Positions 1 to 9,281 are shown, numbered from the stretch's first letter. The stretch is DNA of 64,000 nt from Sphingobium sp. JS3065 (GCF_026427355.1 NZ_CP102666.1:186001-250000), one strand, 5' to 3'. Numbers and translations are program-made. The notes: a model not told the origin generated them from the sequence alone.

Positions 1-1
1 C

Positions 2-151
2 AGCTATGACGGGCTCCTTGCGGCGGGGTTGGGCAGCGCAGGGGCGAGGGTCCGCTGGACGGGCATGGGAGCGCTTGGGCCTGCGCTGAAGTCGCACCAT
101 CTGAACATCTCCACCCTGCATGGGGCCGTAACGATATGCCAGGTTGGTTAA
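2..151 (+). CDS. C-terminal end of an unidentified protein (partial)
   Basis: An open frame enters from the left edge and stops with TAA, giving a 49-residue tail that ends HGAVTICQVG. I do not recognise the family. The frame is open over the whole visible length and no other gene competes for it. It may equally be a chance open stretch. Confidence 0.35.
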   Translation, partial: SYDGLLAAGLGSAGARVRWTGMGALGPALKSHHLNISTLHGAVTICQVG

Positions 152-396
152 CATTTTATTAATGGTCTACTTGAGCGTCGAAGTGGAGCCATAAATGAAC
201 GGGTCTTCAACCCTGACGCATTTTCTCAGGTCCGCCGGGATGTGTTTGCACTGCTCCGCGCCGGGATCCGGGCCTGCGCCCTTGCGGACAGCAGCGATGT
301 GCGATAATATCGTAAGACGATATAATTTCTGTTCGGTTGATGGGATCGCAAGGCGCAGCCTGGCAAGCTTTCCAACAACTGAAATGCGAGGCCGCC

Positions 397-687
397 ATGC
401 CATTGCTGAAAATCCTTGTTGAAGCTGTCGCGCTGATCGGCGGCAGCGTTTTGGCAGCGATGATCTCGGCTGTGCTGGCCTGGAACATCGCACGCCGCCT
501 GCATTGCCGCCGGCAGGCGTGGCTGATCCTGCTCGCTGCAGCCGCGACGACGCTTCTCGCTTTGGGTGACAGCGAGTTTGTGAGGATGAGTGCGATTCTC
601 GGGATTGCAGCTTCAGCCGCACTCTATCTCCAGGGCGTGGACGAGGGACGAGGAAAGCGCCAAAATGGCATACAGCGCCATCGTTAA
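397..687 (+). CDS. Small two-segment membrane protein, unknown function
   Basis: About 96 residues from the ATG at 397 (MPLLKILVEAV). The first hydrophobic segment is at residues 3-30 and a second pair of hydrophobic stretches (LILLAAAATTLLAL, then ILGIAASAALYL) follows a basic Arg/His/Cys-rich loop. The C-terminus is short and basic, so an inner-membrane location is expected. An upstream in-frame ATG at 337 exists, but the segment between is not protein-like. No family was recognised; only the membrane topology supports it. The next small gene starts 15 bases downstream, so the two may be co-transcribed. Confidence 0.5.
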   Translation: MPLLKILVEAVALIGGSVLAAMISAVLAWNIARRLHCRRQAWLILLAAAATTLLALGDSEFVRMSAILGIAASAALYLQGVDEGRGKRQNGIQRHR

Positions 688-702
688 CAGAGAGGAACCA
701 GC

Positions 703-909
703 ATGGCCCGGGAGCAACTTTGGTCTTATCCCGCGATTGTCGCAGCGATCGGCCAGGCAAGATTGCCGACGTTCGGCGAGATGCGCTTTTTGATGAGGCG
801 GATTAGTCGCGAAACCCGTACGGTTCCTGATGATAGCCGGCGCCGCAAAATCATACGGGATCTCGCGGGAGCGATTGTGCAAGGTCAAGAGGCTTCAGGC
901 GGAGCCTGA
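703..909 (+). CDS. Small hypothetical protein (68 aa)
   Basis: The ATG at 703 is preceded by a good Shine-Dalgarno stretch (AGAGAGGAA, about 692-700). The product is a soluble, basic, probably helical 68-residue protein with an Arg-rich middle (MRFLMRRISRETR, then SRRRKIIRDLAG). I do not recognise a family. Support comes from the ribosome binding site and its position directly behind the preceding membrane protein. Confidence 0.5.
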   Translation: MAREQLWSYPAIVAAIGQARLPTFGEMRFLMRRISRETRTVPDDSRRRKIIRDLAGAIVQGQEASGGA

Positions 910-1110
910 ATTCCGACCTGGCACTGCGCGTTCATGATGGACGCACATGTCCTTCACGCCGGCGGCCGTCGATGCCCGGGGCAATCTTGCTCGCCATCGG
1001 TGGCACGAGCCCAGTCCGCAGGCTGCTTCTCTGCGAACCGCGCCATGGCCTGTCGACGATCAACGCGGTACGCTTGAACTTCATTTCCGCGAAAAGGCTG
1101 ATCGCGCAGA

Positions 1111-1302
1111 TCAGTTATGCTGATCGTCGGACAGGGACAGGATGATGGCGACGAGCGCGTCCTCGGCCCGCTCCCTTCTCTGCGCATCGGTGGCCGAAAG
1201 GTCTGCCCGCAACCATGCCGGAAGGCGCCTCACAAGCTCCCGCAGGTTGTTGTCGCCGATCTCGGTCGGCGGCGCCCCTCCAGTTGACAAGGGGTCATTC
1301 AT
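1111..1302 (-). CDS. DUF6771-like small protein
   Basis: The 63-residue product from the ATG at 1302 has the core NNLRELVRRLPAWLRADL followed by a helix rich in Arg and Glu and the ending ALVAIILSLSD. This resembles the short DUF6771-type proteins frequent in sphingomonads, which pair a 'PAW' segment with an Arg/Glu helix. Their function is unknown. The longer frame reaching 1377 adds 25 residues that look non-coding. The assignment is from remembered family pattern only. Confidence 0.55.
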   Translation of the reverse strand: MNDPLSTGGAPPTEIGDNNLRELVRRLPAWLRADLSATDAQRRERAEDALVAIILSLSDDQHN

Positions 1303-1383
1303 ACAGGTGACCAGAGCTGCAGACTGCTGGTCGCGACCCGGACCGAAGCGACATTTTTTTCGATGGCGAATGGGCAATCCTCA

Positions 1384-1845
1384 TCAGCCATCACCCGGCA
1401 GGCGTTTGAAACCGTGCATTGAATACCACCATTGGATTGCGATGATGGCGCCTTTGGCAGGCTGAAGCAAACCGACCATCAGGATGACGGCAAGCGGCAG
1501 GATAATGGCGACCACCACACCTGCCGAGAGCCCGGCATCCTTTGTCAGCGCAATGATGAGAGGCGCCAGGAGATGGCCCGTCACAAAGATCGATACATAG
1601 GCCGGAAAGTCGTCCGCCTGTTGAGGCGTCCAGTCCTGACCGCATGCGCTGCATTGCGCGACGGGCTTGAGGAATCGCGGGAACAGCCGGTTTTCGCCAC
1701 AACGGGGGCATCGTCCGATCGCACCCCGTCTTACGGCTTCAAGGACTGAGGCGGAGACCGTCGCGCAATTATTCCGAGGGTCTCCGCGCGCAGCCGGGCA
1801 TCGTTCGATGCCGTTGCAGGGGGGCGTGAAGCCTTCCTCAGGCAT
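1384..1845 (-). CDS. DUF983 family membrane protein
   Basis: The product has an N-terminal zinc-ribbon-like part with two CxxC pairs (CPRCG and CSACG) typical of DUF983. Two long hydrophobic segments follow ([17 protein letters not shown] and [19 protein letters not shown]), then a conserved ending with [13 protein letters not shown]983 proteins are small inner-membrane proteins of unknown function found near aerobic metabolism genes in alphaproteobacteria. The ATG at 1845 is the only reasonable start and overlaps the end of pckA by a few bases, so translation may be coupled to it. The frame extends to 2262 inside pckA, but that part is a shadow. Confidence 0.8.
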   Translation of the reverse strand: MPEEGFTPPCNGIERCPAARGDPRNNCATVSASVLEAVRRGAIGRCPRCGENRLFPRFLKPVAQCSACGQDWTPQQADDFPAYVSIFVTGHLLAPLIIALTKDAGLSAGVVVAIILPLAVILMVGLLQPAKGAIIAIQWWYSMHGFKRLPGDG

Positions 1846-3445
1846 CGACCCTGGCCGTGGGGGCGGCCGACCGCACGCTTGCGTCGACATGATCTTCAAA
1901 TTGCGCGAAATTATCGATGAACTTGGCCACCAGCTCTCTTGCGGTTCTGTCATATTCGGCAGGATCAGCCCACGCACCACGCGGATCGAGCAGCTTGTCA
2001 TCGACGCCGGGCACCGCGATCGGCACCTCGAAGCCAAAATTGGGGTCCTCACGGAATTCAGCATTATTGAGGCTGCCATCCAGCGCGGCATTGAGCAGCG
2101 CGCGCGTGGCCTTGATCGGCATCCGGCTGATGCCTTCCATGGTCGCCTTGCCGCCCGACCAGCCGGTGTTGACCAACCAGCACTTGACCCCGCCCTTGGC
2201 GATCCGTTCCTTGAGCAGATTGCCGTAGACAGAAGGATGGCGGGGCATGAACGGTGCGCCAAAGCAGGTCGAGAAGGTCGCCTCCGGCTCGGTCACGCCG
2301 ATCTCAGTGCCGGCAACGCGCGCGGTATAGCCTGACAGGAAGTGATACATCGCCTGGTCCGGAGTCAGGCGGGCGATTGGCGGCAGCACGCCATAGGCAT
2401 CGGCGGTGAGAAAGATGATGTTCTTCGGCACCGGACCGAGATTGTCCCGCGAGGCATTGGGAATGAAGTCGATGGGGTAAGAGCCGCGGCTGTTCTCCGC
2501 GAGTGAGGCGTCGTCGAGGTCAATCTCGCGCGTGGCAGGATCAATCACCACATTTTCGAGCACCGTGCCAAAACGGCGTGTCGTCGCGAAGATCTCCGGC
2601 TCCGCCTCCGCCGACAGACGGATCATCTTGGCGTAGCAGCCACCTTCGAAATTGAACACGGCGGTATCCGACCAACCATGCTCGTCGTCTCCGATCAGCG
2701 TGCGGCTGGCGTCAGCCGAGAGCGTCGTCTTGCCCGTGCCCGACAGGCCGAAGAAGACGGCGGTGTCGCCCTTCGGACCGATATTGGCCGAGCAATGCAT
2801 CGGCATCACGCCCTTGGCCGGGAGCAGGTAGTTGAGGATGCCAAAGACCGATTTCTTCATCTCGCCCGCATAGGCGGTCCCGCCGATGAGGATCAGCTTC
2901 TCGGTCAGGTTGACGGCGACCACCGTCTCGCTGCGCGTGCCGTGGCGCGCGGGATCGGCCCGGAAACTGGGAAGGTCGATGATGGTGTACTCGGGGAGGA
3001 ATGCGTCGAGCTCTGCGGCGGTAGGGCGCACAAGCAGGGTGCGCACGAAGAGACTGTGCCAGGCGAGCTCCGTGATGACGCTCACCTGAACGCGGTGCTC
3101 GGGCTGCGAGCCGCCGAAGAGATCCGCGACGTAAAGCCTGGTCCTGCCCTCCAGCGCCTTCACAAAATCGGCGCGCAGATTGGCGAAGTGCTCAGGCGTC
3201 CTCGCTACATTGGTTTTGCCCCACCAGACGCTGCTTTCGGTTTCCGCGTCCCGAACAATGAACTTGTCCTTCGCCGAACGGCCGGTGTGCTTGCCCGTCG
3301 CAACCACGAACGGGCCGTCCTTGGCAATCAATCCCTCGCCGTTCCGGACTGCTTCCTCGATGAGTTGCGCCGTTCCGAGATTGCGCTGGACTTTTGGATC
3401 ATCGTTGAGATTGGCCAGCAGGGTACGACCGAAGAGGTTGGGCAT
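1838..3445 (-). CDS. pckA: Phosphoenolpyruvate carboxykinase (ATP)
   Basis: This 535-residue protein has the normal length for ATP-dependent PEP carboxykinase, which converts oxaloacetate and ATP to PEP and CO2 at the first committed step of gluconeogenesis. Visible motifs are the substrate/metal segment [12 protein letters not shown] (about 188-199), the kinase-1 P-loop [10 protein letters not shown] (about 232-241), the kinase-2 motif GDDEHGWSD (about 252-260) and [10 protein letters not shown]. The start [10 protein letters not shown] is typical. The gene is divergent from the XRE-SulP operon with a 108-bp spacer that contains a repeated CATATG. DUF983 overlaps its 3' end. It is cytoplasmic and looks intact. 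Confidence 0.97.
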   Translation of the reverse strand: MPNLFGRTLLANLNDDPKVQRNLGTAQLIEEAVRNGEGLIAKDGPFVVATGKHTGRSAKDKFIVRDAETESSVWWGKTNVARTPEHFANLRADFVKALEGRTRLYVADLFGGSQPEHRVQVSVITELAWHSLFVRTLLVRPTAAELDAFLPEYTIIDLPSFRADPARHGTRSETVVAVNLTEKLILIGGTAYAGEMKKSVFGILNYLLPAKGVMPMHCSANIGPKGDTAVFFGLSGTGKTTLSADASRTLIGDDEHGWSDTAVFNFEGGCYAKMIRLSAEAEPEIFATTRRFGTVLENVVIDPATREIDLDDASLAENSRGSYPIDFIPNASRDNLGPVPKNIIFLTADAYGVLPPIARLTPDQAMYHFLSGYTARVAGTEIGVTEPEATFSTCFGAPFMPRHPSVYGNLLKERIAKGGVKCWLVNTGWSGGKATMEGISRMPIKATRALLNAALDGSLNNAEFREDPNFGFEVPIAVPGVDDKLLDPRGAWADPAEYDRTARELVAKFIDNFAQFEDHVDASVRSAAPTARVDA

Positions 3446-3553
3446 GACTATACTCCTTGAACCTTATGTCATCGAGCGATGAAAATCCCGTGACAGCCCG
3501 TTAGCATATGGCATATGTGAAAGGTAAGATTGTAATTTGATGTCTTAAACATC

Positions 3554-3895
3554 ATGGAGGTTTCGTTGATCACATCGCAGCAAATGCGTGCCGCACGCGC
3601 CCTCCTGGGCCTCGACCAGCGCGGTCTTGCTGCCCTCTCAGGCGTTTCGCTTCCAACCATCCAGCGGATGGAGGCCTCCGAGGGCCAGGTGCGGAGCGTC
3701 GTCGACACGCTGGTGAAAGTCATCAACGCGCTGGAAGCAGCCGGTATCGAGATCATCGGTGAAAATGCACCGAGCAGCGGGGCAGGACGCGGCGTACGCC
3801 TCAAGGAAACGGCCGCCGGCAAGGGGCCCCGGCGCGTCCCGTCTCTTCTGTTCGACCAGGCTGAGGAGCCGGACAGTGACGACAATGCCCGGTGA
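3554..3895 (+). CDS. XRE-family transcriptional regulator
   Basis: The 113-residue protein has an N-terminal helix-turn-helix (about residues 10-60) of the Cro/CI type: QMRAARALLGLDQRGLAALSG followed by VSLPTIQRME. Its acidic tail is probably disordered. Short regulators of this form commonly precede SulP transporter genes in alphaproteobacteria. The stop codon overlaps the ATG of the SulP gene (ATG at 3885, TGA at 3893-3895), so the two are translationally coupled. It probably controls this operon and possibly the divergent pckA. The target is inferred, not seen. Confidence 0.85.
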   Translation: MEVSLITSQQMRAARALLGLDQRGLAALSGVSLPTIQRMEASEGQVRSVVDTLVKVINALEAAGIEIIGENAPSSGAGRGVRLKETAAGKGPRRVPSLLFDQAEEPDSDDNAR

Positions 3896-5585
3896 CGCAC
3901 GGCGCATTGCCTTCACGCCCAAGCTGATCACGGTTCTGCACGAAGGCTATACGCCAGTGGATTTCCGCCGGGACGCCTTGGCGGGCCTGACCGTCGCTAT
4001 CGTCGCATTGCCGCTTGCCATGGCGCTTGCAATTGCCAGCGGGGCCTCGCCTGACAAAGGGCTTGTGACCGCAGTCGTCGCAGGGTTCCTCATATCTCTG
4101 CTGGGCGGATCGCGCGTCCAGATCGGCGGACCGACCGGCGCTTTCGTGGTCGTCGTGTTCAACGTGATCGCGCAGCACGGGCTGGATGGACTTGTTCTTG
4201 CCACCCTGATGGCGGGGTTCATTCTGATTGGAGCGGGCTACGCTGGCCTTGGCAACCTGGTGCGCTTCATTCCGCAGCCGGTGATCACCGGGTTCACTGC
4301 GGGCATCGCGGTGATCATTGCATCGAGTCAGGTCAAGGATTTCCTTGGACTGTCCATGGCCCAAGTGCCGGCCGATTTCCTTCCCCGATGGGGCGCCTAT
4401 TTCAGGGCGCTGGGCAGCGTTGAAATCGGGGCTTTGGCCATAGGCGCGGGGTCATTGGCGCTGATCATCTCCTTGCGCAAATGGGCGCCGCGCTTGCCGG
4501 GGTTCCTGATCGCCGTTCTTGCCGCATCCGCTGTCGTGACGCTGCTGCACTTGCCGGTCGAGACAATCGGATCGCGATTTCCCGACTTGCCGACGGGATT
4601 GCCCGCTCCTGCGCTGCCCGACATTTCGCTTCTCAAGATACAGTCGCTGATACCGTCCGCGTTCACCATAGCCTTTCTGGCCGGCATCGAGGCCCTCCTG
4701 TCTGCGGTCGTCGCTGATGGCATGATCGGTTCCCGGCATCGTTCCGGCCAGGAACTGGTCGGCCAAGGTGTCGCCAATCTGGCTTCGGCGTTGCTGGGCG
4801 GGTTGCCCGCGACCGGTGCGATCGCCCGCACCGCCACCAATATCAGGGCCGGCGGCATTACGCCAATTGCCGGAATGTTGCATGCGGTATTCCTGCTGCT
4901 CTTCATGCTCTTCGCGTCCCGTCTCATGGCCTATGTGCCGCTGGCCGCGCTGGCGGCGATCCTGTTCATGGTCGCATGGGGCATGAGCGAACATCACCGG
5001 TTCATCCAGCTGCTGAGGATGCCCAACGGAGATCGCGCGCTGCTGCTGCTGACCTTCTTCCTGACGGTGCTGGTCGATTTGACCGTCGCCATTGGCGTCG
5101 GCGTGACGCTGGCCTCGCTGGTCTTCATGATGCGTATGAGCCGTACCGTCGAGATAGCGAGCGACCGGCAGGCTTCCTCCCGCGAGGATGAGAACGAGGA
5201 AATCGACCAGCGTGTGGCACTGCCAGATGGCGTCGAGATATTCCGGATCGACGGACCGATCTTCTTTGGCGTGGCCAATGAGCTGCTCGATACGCTGCGT
5301 CGCATCGGTCCTGTCCCGCAGGTCATCATTCTGCGGATGCGACGGGTTCCGCTGCTCGATGCAAGCGGTGTGGCCACGATTGGCGAGATTGTCGCCCGGG
5401 CTGCGGCGACAGGCACGCAAATCATCCTTTCCGGCGTTCAGGCCCAACCCATGGCGATGCTGGAGCGCGGCGCGCTCGGGGTCCAGAGCCGGCGCCTCAT
5501 CCACAGCGCGGACCTGCCCGAAGCGTTGCGCGTGGCCGCCGCAATCACAGCCGCGCCGCCGGCAAGCCGGATGCGCCTCCACTGA
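3885..5585 (+). CDS. SulP-family anion transporter with STAS domain
   Basis: The 566-residue product begins with the SulP entry sequence (FRRDALAGLTVAIVALPLAMALAIASG) and has about ten to twelve hydrophobic segments with the signature GGPTGAF. A C-terminal STAS domain follows (about residues 440-545, DGVEIFRIDGPIFFGVAN, then LDASG). SulP proteins move sulfate, bicarbonate or other anions across the inner membrane. With PEP carboxykinase and an antiporter beside it and a carbonic anhydrase 12 kb away, bicarbonate is possible, but substrate cannot be read from sequence. The ATG at 3885 overlapping the regulator stop is the natural start; the frame extends upstream only as shadow. Confidence 0.93.
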   Translation: MPGDARRIAFTPKLITVLHEGYTPVDFRRDALAGLTVAIVALPLAMALAIASGASPDKGLVTAVVAGFLISLLGGSRVQIGGPTGAFVVVVFNVIAQHGLDGLVLATLMAGFILIGAGYAGLGNLVRFIPQPVITGFTAGIAVIIASSQVKDFLGLSMAQVPADFLPRWGAYFRALGSVEIGALAIGAGSLALIISLRKWAPRLPGFLIAVLAASAVVTLLHLPVETIGSRFPDLPTGLPAPALPDISLLKIQSLIPSAFTIAFLAGIEALLSAVVADGMIGSRHRSGQELVGQGVANLASALLGGLPATGAIARTATNIRAGGITPIAGMLHAVFLLLFMLFASRLMAYVPLAALAAILFMVAWGMSEHHRFIQLLRMPNGDRALLLLTFFLTVLVDLTVAIGVGVTLASLVFMMRMSRTVEIASDRQASSREDENEEIDQRVALPDGVEIFRIDGPIFFGVANELLDTLRRIGPVPQVIILRMRRVPLLDASGVATIGEIVARAAATGTQIILSGVQAQPMAMLERGALGVQSRRLIHSADLPEALRVAAAITAAPPASRMRLH

Positions 5586-5603
5586 TCAACAGCCTACAGG
5601 ATC

Positions 5604-5918
5604 ATGCCAATGACCGATGACAACGACGATTATGTCTATGATGAAGCTACGGGCGAATGGGTAAGCGCCGCTGACGCGGCCACGCGGGCCGCAGCGCTTG
5701 ACCGGATCGAGGTACGGGACTCTGTCGGAAATCTGCTCGCGGATGGCGATAGCGTCATAACGATCAAGGATCTTAAGGTCAAAGGGGCGGGTCAGACCCT
5801 TCGGAAGGGGACCGTCATCAAGTCGATCCGGCTCACAGGAGATGCCCAGGAGATTGACTGCCGTTATGAGGGCATCAAGGGTCTTGTCCTTCGAGCGGAA
5901 TTCGTGCGCAAGCACTGA
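5604..5918 (+). CDS. PhnA/YjdM-like protein lacking the zinc ribbon
   Basis: Residues 33-104 match the C-terminal PhnA (YjdM) domain: VRDSVGNLLADGDSV, then KDLKVKG, a G-T-V-I-K-S-I-R-L strand and an ending LRAEFVRKH. The family usually carries an N-terminal four-cysteine zinc ribbon. Here that part is replaced by an acidic, cysteine-free stretch starting DDNDDYVYDEATGEWV. The real function of YjdM proteins is unsettled despite the alkylphosphonate label. It lies 18 bases after the SulP gene and 36 bases before the antiporter, so all three are probably one operon. An alternative start is the ATG at 5610. Confidence 0.8.
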   Translation: MPMTDDNDDYVYDEATGEWVSAADAATRAAALDRIEVRDSVGNLLADGDSVITIKDLKVKGAGQTLRKGTVIKSIRLTGDAQEIDCRYEGIKGLVLRAEFVRKH

Positions 5919-5954
5919 TCCCTCGCATCTGCCTCCCACAACGCGGAACACGCC

Positions 5955-7583
5955 TTGGAAACCATCACGATCATTTTGCTCCTTCTGCTCGCGGTCATCA
6001 TCAGCGGCATCGTATCGCGCGCCGTGCCGTTGCCGTTGCCTCGGCCGCTCTTCCAGATCGCGCTCGGTGCCGTGATCGGCCTCACCGCCGACTGGCGCGT
6101 GACGCTCGATCCCGAGATCTTCTTTCTGCTGTTCCTGCCGCCGCTGCTCTTCCTCGATGGTTGGCGCATCCCGCGAGAGGAACTGTTCAAGGACGGAAAG
6201 ACTGTCATCGAGCTGGCGCTCGGGCTCGTTGTCTTCACCGTCGTCGGCATGGGATGGTTCATTCACTGGATGATCCCCTCGATACCGCTCGCGGTGGCCT
6301 TCGCCCTTGCCGCTGTCGTTTCGCCGACCGACCCGATCGCCGTCTCGGCGATTGCTCAACGTGTACCGATCCCCAAGCGCATGATGCACATTCTGGAGGG
6401 AGAATCGCTCCTCAACGACGCTTCCGGCCTCGTCTGTCTTCGCTTTGCCATCGCCGCGGCCCTGACCGGCGCCTTCACGATTCACGAGGCGGCGCTGAAT
6501 TTCCTGTGGGTGGCATTTGGCGGAATCGCCGTCGGCACGGGCCTCACCTGGATGGTGTCGCGCGCCAAGAACTGGGTCAGCCGCAGGCTCGGCGAAGAAG
6601 GCGGCGCGCAGATCCTCATCAGCCTGCTCATTCCTTTTGGCGCCTATCTGCTCGCTGAGCACTTGCACTGCTCAGGTATCCTCGCTGCGGTCGCTGCCGG
6701 TCTCACCATGGGATTTGTCGAATCGACGGGCGAGCTGGAAGCAACGACACGGATTCGCCGCAACACGGTATGGGATACGATCCAGTTCACCGCCAACGGC
6801 GTCATCTTCGTGCTGCTTGGCGAACAGCTACCCGGGATTCTTGCCGGCGCGGCCGATACAGTCCGGCAGGCCGGCCATCACGAACCCTGGTGGCTCGCAA
6901 TCTATGTGCTCGCGATCAATGTCGGTCTCGCGGGCCTGCGTTTCCTGTGGGTGTGGCTCTCCTTCCGTTTGACCTTCTTCCGGGCGCGCGATTGGCGACA
7001 AACGCCCAATTGGAGGCTCGTTGCCGCCATGTCGTTCGCAGGCGTGCGCGGTGCGATTACCTTGGCGGGCGTCCTCACGCTGCCGCTCACGATGACCGAC
7101 GGGACGGATTTTCCTGCACGCGACCTGGCCATTTTCCTCGCCATGGGGGTCATCATCATTTCGTTGATCGCGGCAAGCATCGGCTTGCCGCTATTGTTGC
7201 GGGGCCTGGCGATGCCAGCCGAGGCGTCGCAGGTGGCGGAGATCGACGCAGCCCGGATCTCTGCGGCGGAGGCCGCCATCGCAGCGATCGAGCGGGCACA
7301 GCATAATATGGCGGATGGACGAACTGACGCTGATCTCTATGTCGCCGTGGCGGCCCGGATCATGGAGAGCTATCGCGCCCGGATCGAGGCGCGTCAGTCC
7401 GCAACAGCCAATGGGGGACGCGGGAGACAGCTGGAGGGAATTGAGCGCGAGATGAGACTGGCGGCGCTCAGGGCCGAGCGCGCGCAGCTATATCGCCTCG
7501 TGCGGCGGCGCGAGCTGGGGAGCGAGGCTGCGCGCCGGCTGGTGCGGGAACTGGATCTTATGGAAGCCCGCTACTCAACATAG
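5955..7583 (+). CDS. CPA1-type Na+/H+ antiporter
   Basis: A 542-residue protein with about twelve membrane segments over residues 1-420. It shows the CPA1 hallmark VVSPTDPIAVSAI, the stretch EGESLLNDASGLV and the late motif FAGVRGAITLAGVLTLPL. These residues form the ion-binding core of NhaP-like exchangers. A hydrophilic C-terminal tail of about 120 residues (Ala/Arg/Glu-rich, helical) may be regulatory. The start is a TTG at 5955 whose product METITIILLLLLAVII fits the family; no better ATG is near. It is expected to export Na+ (or K+) in exchange for protons and is likely the last gene of the SulP operon. Confidence 0.93.
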   Translation: METITIILLLLLAVIISGIVSRAVPLPLPRPLFQIALGAVIGLTADWRVTLDPEIFFLLFLPPLLFLDGWRIPREELFKDGKTVIELALGLVVFTVVGMGWFIHWMIPSIPLAVAFALAAVVSPTDPIAVSAIAQRVPIPKRMMHILEGESLLNDASGLVCLRFAIAAALTGAFTIHEAALNFLWVAFGGIAVGTGLTWMVSRAKNWVSRRLGEEGGAQILISLLIPFGAYLLAEHLHCSGILAAVAAGLTMGFVESTGELEATTRIRRNTVWDTIQFTANGVIFVLLGEQLPGILAGAADTVRQAGHHEPWWLAIYVLAINVGLAGLRFLWVWLSFRLTFFRARDWRQTPNWRLVAAMSFAGVRGAITLAGVLTLPLTMTDGTDFPARDLAIFLAMGVIIISLIAASIGLPLLLRGLAMPAEASQVAEIDAARISAAEAAIAAIERAQHNMADGRTDADLYVAVAARIMESYRARIEARQSATANGGRGRQLEGIEREMRLAALRAERAQLYRLVRRRELGSEAARRLVRELDLMEARYST

Positions 7584-7991
7584 CCTGGCCGATTGAAGCG
7601 GCCGCCCGAAGGAAGGCGCTGTCGATGCTGTGAGCGTTCATGGGTGCTGCGCGATGATGGAGGACCGCAAGGGTCAGGCATCAGCAAAAATGTCTCCGCT
7701 CCCTCCGCCTGCACTGGTCTCCCGACAAGCGTAAACCAGGGAATTTACGTTTGCCAGGAGTGGGTGGCCCATGGCTCAAATGCCGGACCGTGCATCCGCG
7801 TAGATTTCATCAATTTGAAAAGCAATCATCCCAGGGGTGAGAAGCGCGCGACCCGCGACGGATGGAATCAATGCTTGTACGAGCGCCAGGACATGGCGTT
7901 CAATTCGTCGTTGTTGAAGTTGGAACCCGACAATCGCATGCTGAGCGCAGCAAGCCGGGTCTTTGCTGGCAAATTCCTGCCGAGATTGGCG
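7584..7991. other. Intergenic region with no supported gene
   Basis: The 408 bases between the convergent antiporter and nsrR genes hold an open frame (7593-8051) with a Cys/Arg-rich, non-domain-like product that runs into the nsrR coding region. I see no ribosome binding site or family match. No clear terminator hairpin with a T-run was found. Confidence 0.5.
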
Positions 7992-8468
7992 TCAGGGCAA
8001 TGGCCGGGGGACAGCTTGCGTCTCGGCCAGAGGGTCCGGCAGGGAGGATGATGCGGCTGGCAGCCAGCCGTCCCCCAACCGGCGTTTCGTCATGAGATCG
8101 GCGAGAGAATAGCTGTCCAGCACCAAGAGGAAGGCGGACACCGCTTCCTTGAGCACAGCTGTCATCCCGCAAAGAGGTGCAATGGCGCAGCTAGCGCAAT
8201 CGACCAGATCAAATCCTTCTTCGGTGTGACGGACCAGCGCACCCATGTTGATCTCGCCGGGCGGCTTGCCCAGACGAATACCTCCGCCCCGGCCGCGGAC
8301 GCTTTCGAGATATCCCGCCCTTGAAAGGTCATTGACGACCTTCATGAGATGGTTCTGCGAAATGCTGTAGGCACGAGCGATCTCAGCGATGGAACACAGG
8401 CGGTCGGGCCGCGCGGAAACAAAGAGCAGCACCCGGATGGAATAGTCGGTGAACAAGGTCAGCTTCAT
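7992..8468 (-). CDS. nsrR: Rrf2-family NO-sensing repressor (NsrR-type)
   Basis: This 158-residue Rrf2 protein has an N-terminal winged helix (MKLTLFTDYSIRVLLF, then YSISQNHLMKVVNDLSRAGY, then GRGGGIRL). A three-cysteine cluster CASCAIAPLC at about residues 91-102 matches the NsrR iron-sulfur ligand spacing. NsrR represses NO-detoxification genes until NO reacts with its cluster. It is divergent from a truncated haemoglobin, DUF1971 and flavohaemoglobin operon, the standard NsrR regulon content, and ATGCAT-type half-sites lie between. The last ~20 residues are low in conservation. IscR- or RirA-like roles are less likely given the neighbours. Confidence 0.88.
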   Translation of the reverse strand: MKLTLFTDYSIRVLLFVSARPDRLCSIAEIARAYSISQNHLMKVVNDLSRAGYLESVRGRGGGIRLGKPPGEINMGALVRHTEEGFDLVDCASCAIAPLCGMTAVLKEAVSAFLLVLDSYSLADLMTKRRLGDGWLPAASSSLPDPLAETQAVPRPLP

Positions 8469-8512
8469 GACCGTTTCCCAATGTCGCGCGGCCGACCATT
8501 ATAGGCCTCTTA

Positions 8513-8556
8513 CTTGCATCTTTCAAAGTGGCGGTATAGATGCATCCAAGATGCAT
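8513..8556. promoter_or_regulatory. Candidate NsrR operator region
   Basis: Between the divergent nsrR and haemoglobin genes the sequence GATGCAT occurs twice (8539-8545 and 8550-8556), starts 11 bp apart, about one helical turn. A third, inverted relative AAGATGCAAG lies on the minus strand at 8513-8522. Known NsrR sites are built on the half-site AAGATGCATTT, so these match the half-site core. Placement 17 bases before the haemoglobin start suggests direct blocking of its promoter. Confidence 0.65.
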
Positions 8557-8572
8557 GATTGGAGAATGAGTC

Positions 8573-8983
8573 GTGGAAGACGTCTCCGGGATCGACGAAG
8601 CAGAGCTCTCCCGACTTGTGGGCGCTTTCTACAATCGCGTGCGAACGGACCCTGAGCTGGGGCCCATCTTCAACGAAGCGATCAACGATTGGCCACACCA
8701 CCTTGAAAAATTGACGGATTTCTGGTCGTCGGTGATGTTGGGCACCGGACGTTACAAGGGACGTCCCGTTCCTGCTCATTTGAAACACAAAGATGCCATC
8801 ACGACGGAGATGTTCGAGCGTTGGCTTGCGCTCTGGCAGCAGACGACGAACGAGTTGTTGCCGGCGGGGGCGGCCGCGGCCCTCCAGTCCCGGGCGGCGC
8901 GAATAGCCGAGAGTCTGCAGCTTGCAATGTTCTTCCGACTGCCAACAGAACAAGGTGCAAACCGGAGCGCATTGCGTGGTTGA
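8573..8983 (+). CDS. Group III truncated haemoglobin
   Basis: The 136-residue product fits the group III (P) truncated globin family: LVGAFYNRVRTDPELGPIFNEAI, then HLEKLTDFWSSVMLGTGRYKGRP, then HLKHK with the likely proximal histidine region, and FERWLALWQQT. Such globins occur in NO- or microaerobic-stress operons and probably bind O2 or NO. The start is a GTG at 8573 preceded by GGAG at 8561; the nearby ATG at 8566 is out of frame. It is the first gene of an operon with DUF1971 and flavohaemoglobin and overlaps the next gene by 8 bases. Confidence 0.9.
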   Translation: MEDVSGIDEAELSRLVGAFYNRVRTDPELGPIFNEAINDWPHHLEKLTDFWSSVMLGTGRYKGRPVPAHLKHKDAITTEMFERWLALWQQTTNELLPAGAAAALQSRAARIAESLQLAMFFRLPTEQGANRSALRG

Positions 8984-9281
8984 GCCGATCCCTTATCGGT
9001 CCACGCCCATATTCGACCAGGATACGCTGCCCAAGGCATTGCGCGTGCGCCATGACACGAAGGAAGGCGTCTGGGGGCTGATCCGTGTTCTTGAGGGGCG
9101 CGTCCGGCTCATCTGCCTCGATCCGCCCTCAGAAGCAATTTTAACGCCTGATAATCCTGGCCTGGTGCTTCCCCGGCAGCCCCATTTTGTCCAGCCAATC
9201 GGCCCCATGAAAATGCAAGTCGATTTCTACGATCAGGCGCCTTTTCCTGATCGACCGCCCGACCCCAAATCCGCAGCATAG
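8976..9281 (+). CDS. DUF1971 (YeaR/TehB-like cupin) protein
   Basis: The 101-residue product (GTG at 8976) starts EPIPYRSTPIFDQDTLPKAL and continues with HDTKEGVWGLIRVLEGRVRL and PHFVQPIGPMKMQVDFY, the small cupin of the DUF1971 (YeaR) family. YeaR-type genes are induced by nitrate and NO in enterobacteria and their biochemical role is unknown. The GTG start overlaps the globin stop (8981-8983) and has GGAGCG about 6 bases upstream, so translation is coupled. A longer frame from 8922 is shadow. It sits between two globin-type NO defence genes, consistent with NsrR control. Confidence 0.85.
   Translation: MVEPIPYRSTPIFDQDTLPKALRVRHDTKEGVWGLIRVLEGRVRLICLDPPSEAILTPDNPGLVLPRQPHFVQPIGPMKMQVDFYDQAPFPDRPPDPKSAA

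Noticed and set aside
5586..6668. 360-residue minus-strand ORF
   Set aside because: Antisense to the Na+/H+ antiporter and PhnA-like genes; its composition is charged and repetitive without family features.
7593..8051. 152-residue ORF in the gap after the antiporter
   Set aside because: It runs into the nsrR coding region, lacks a ribosome site and has no protein-like pattern.
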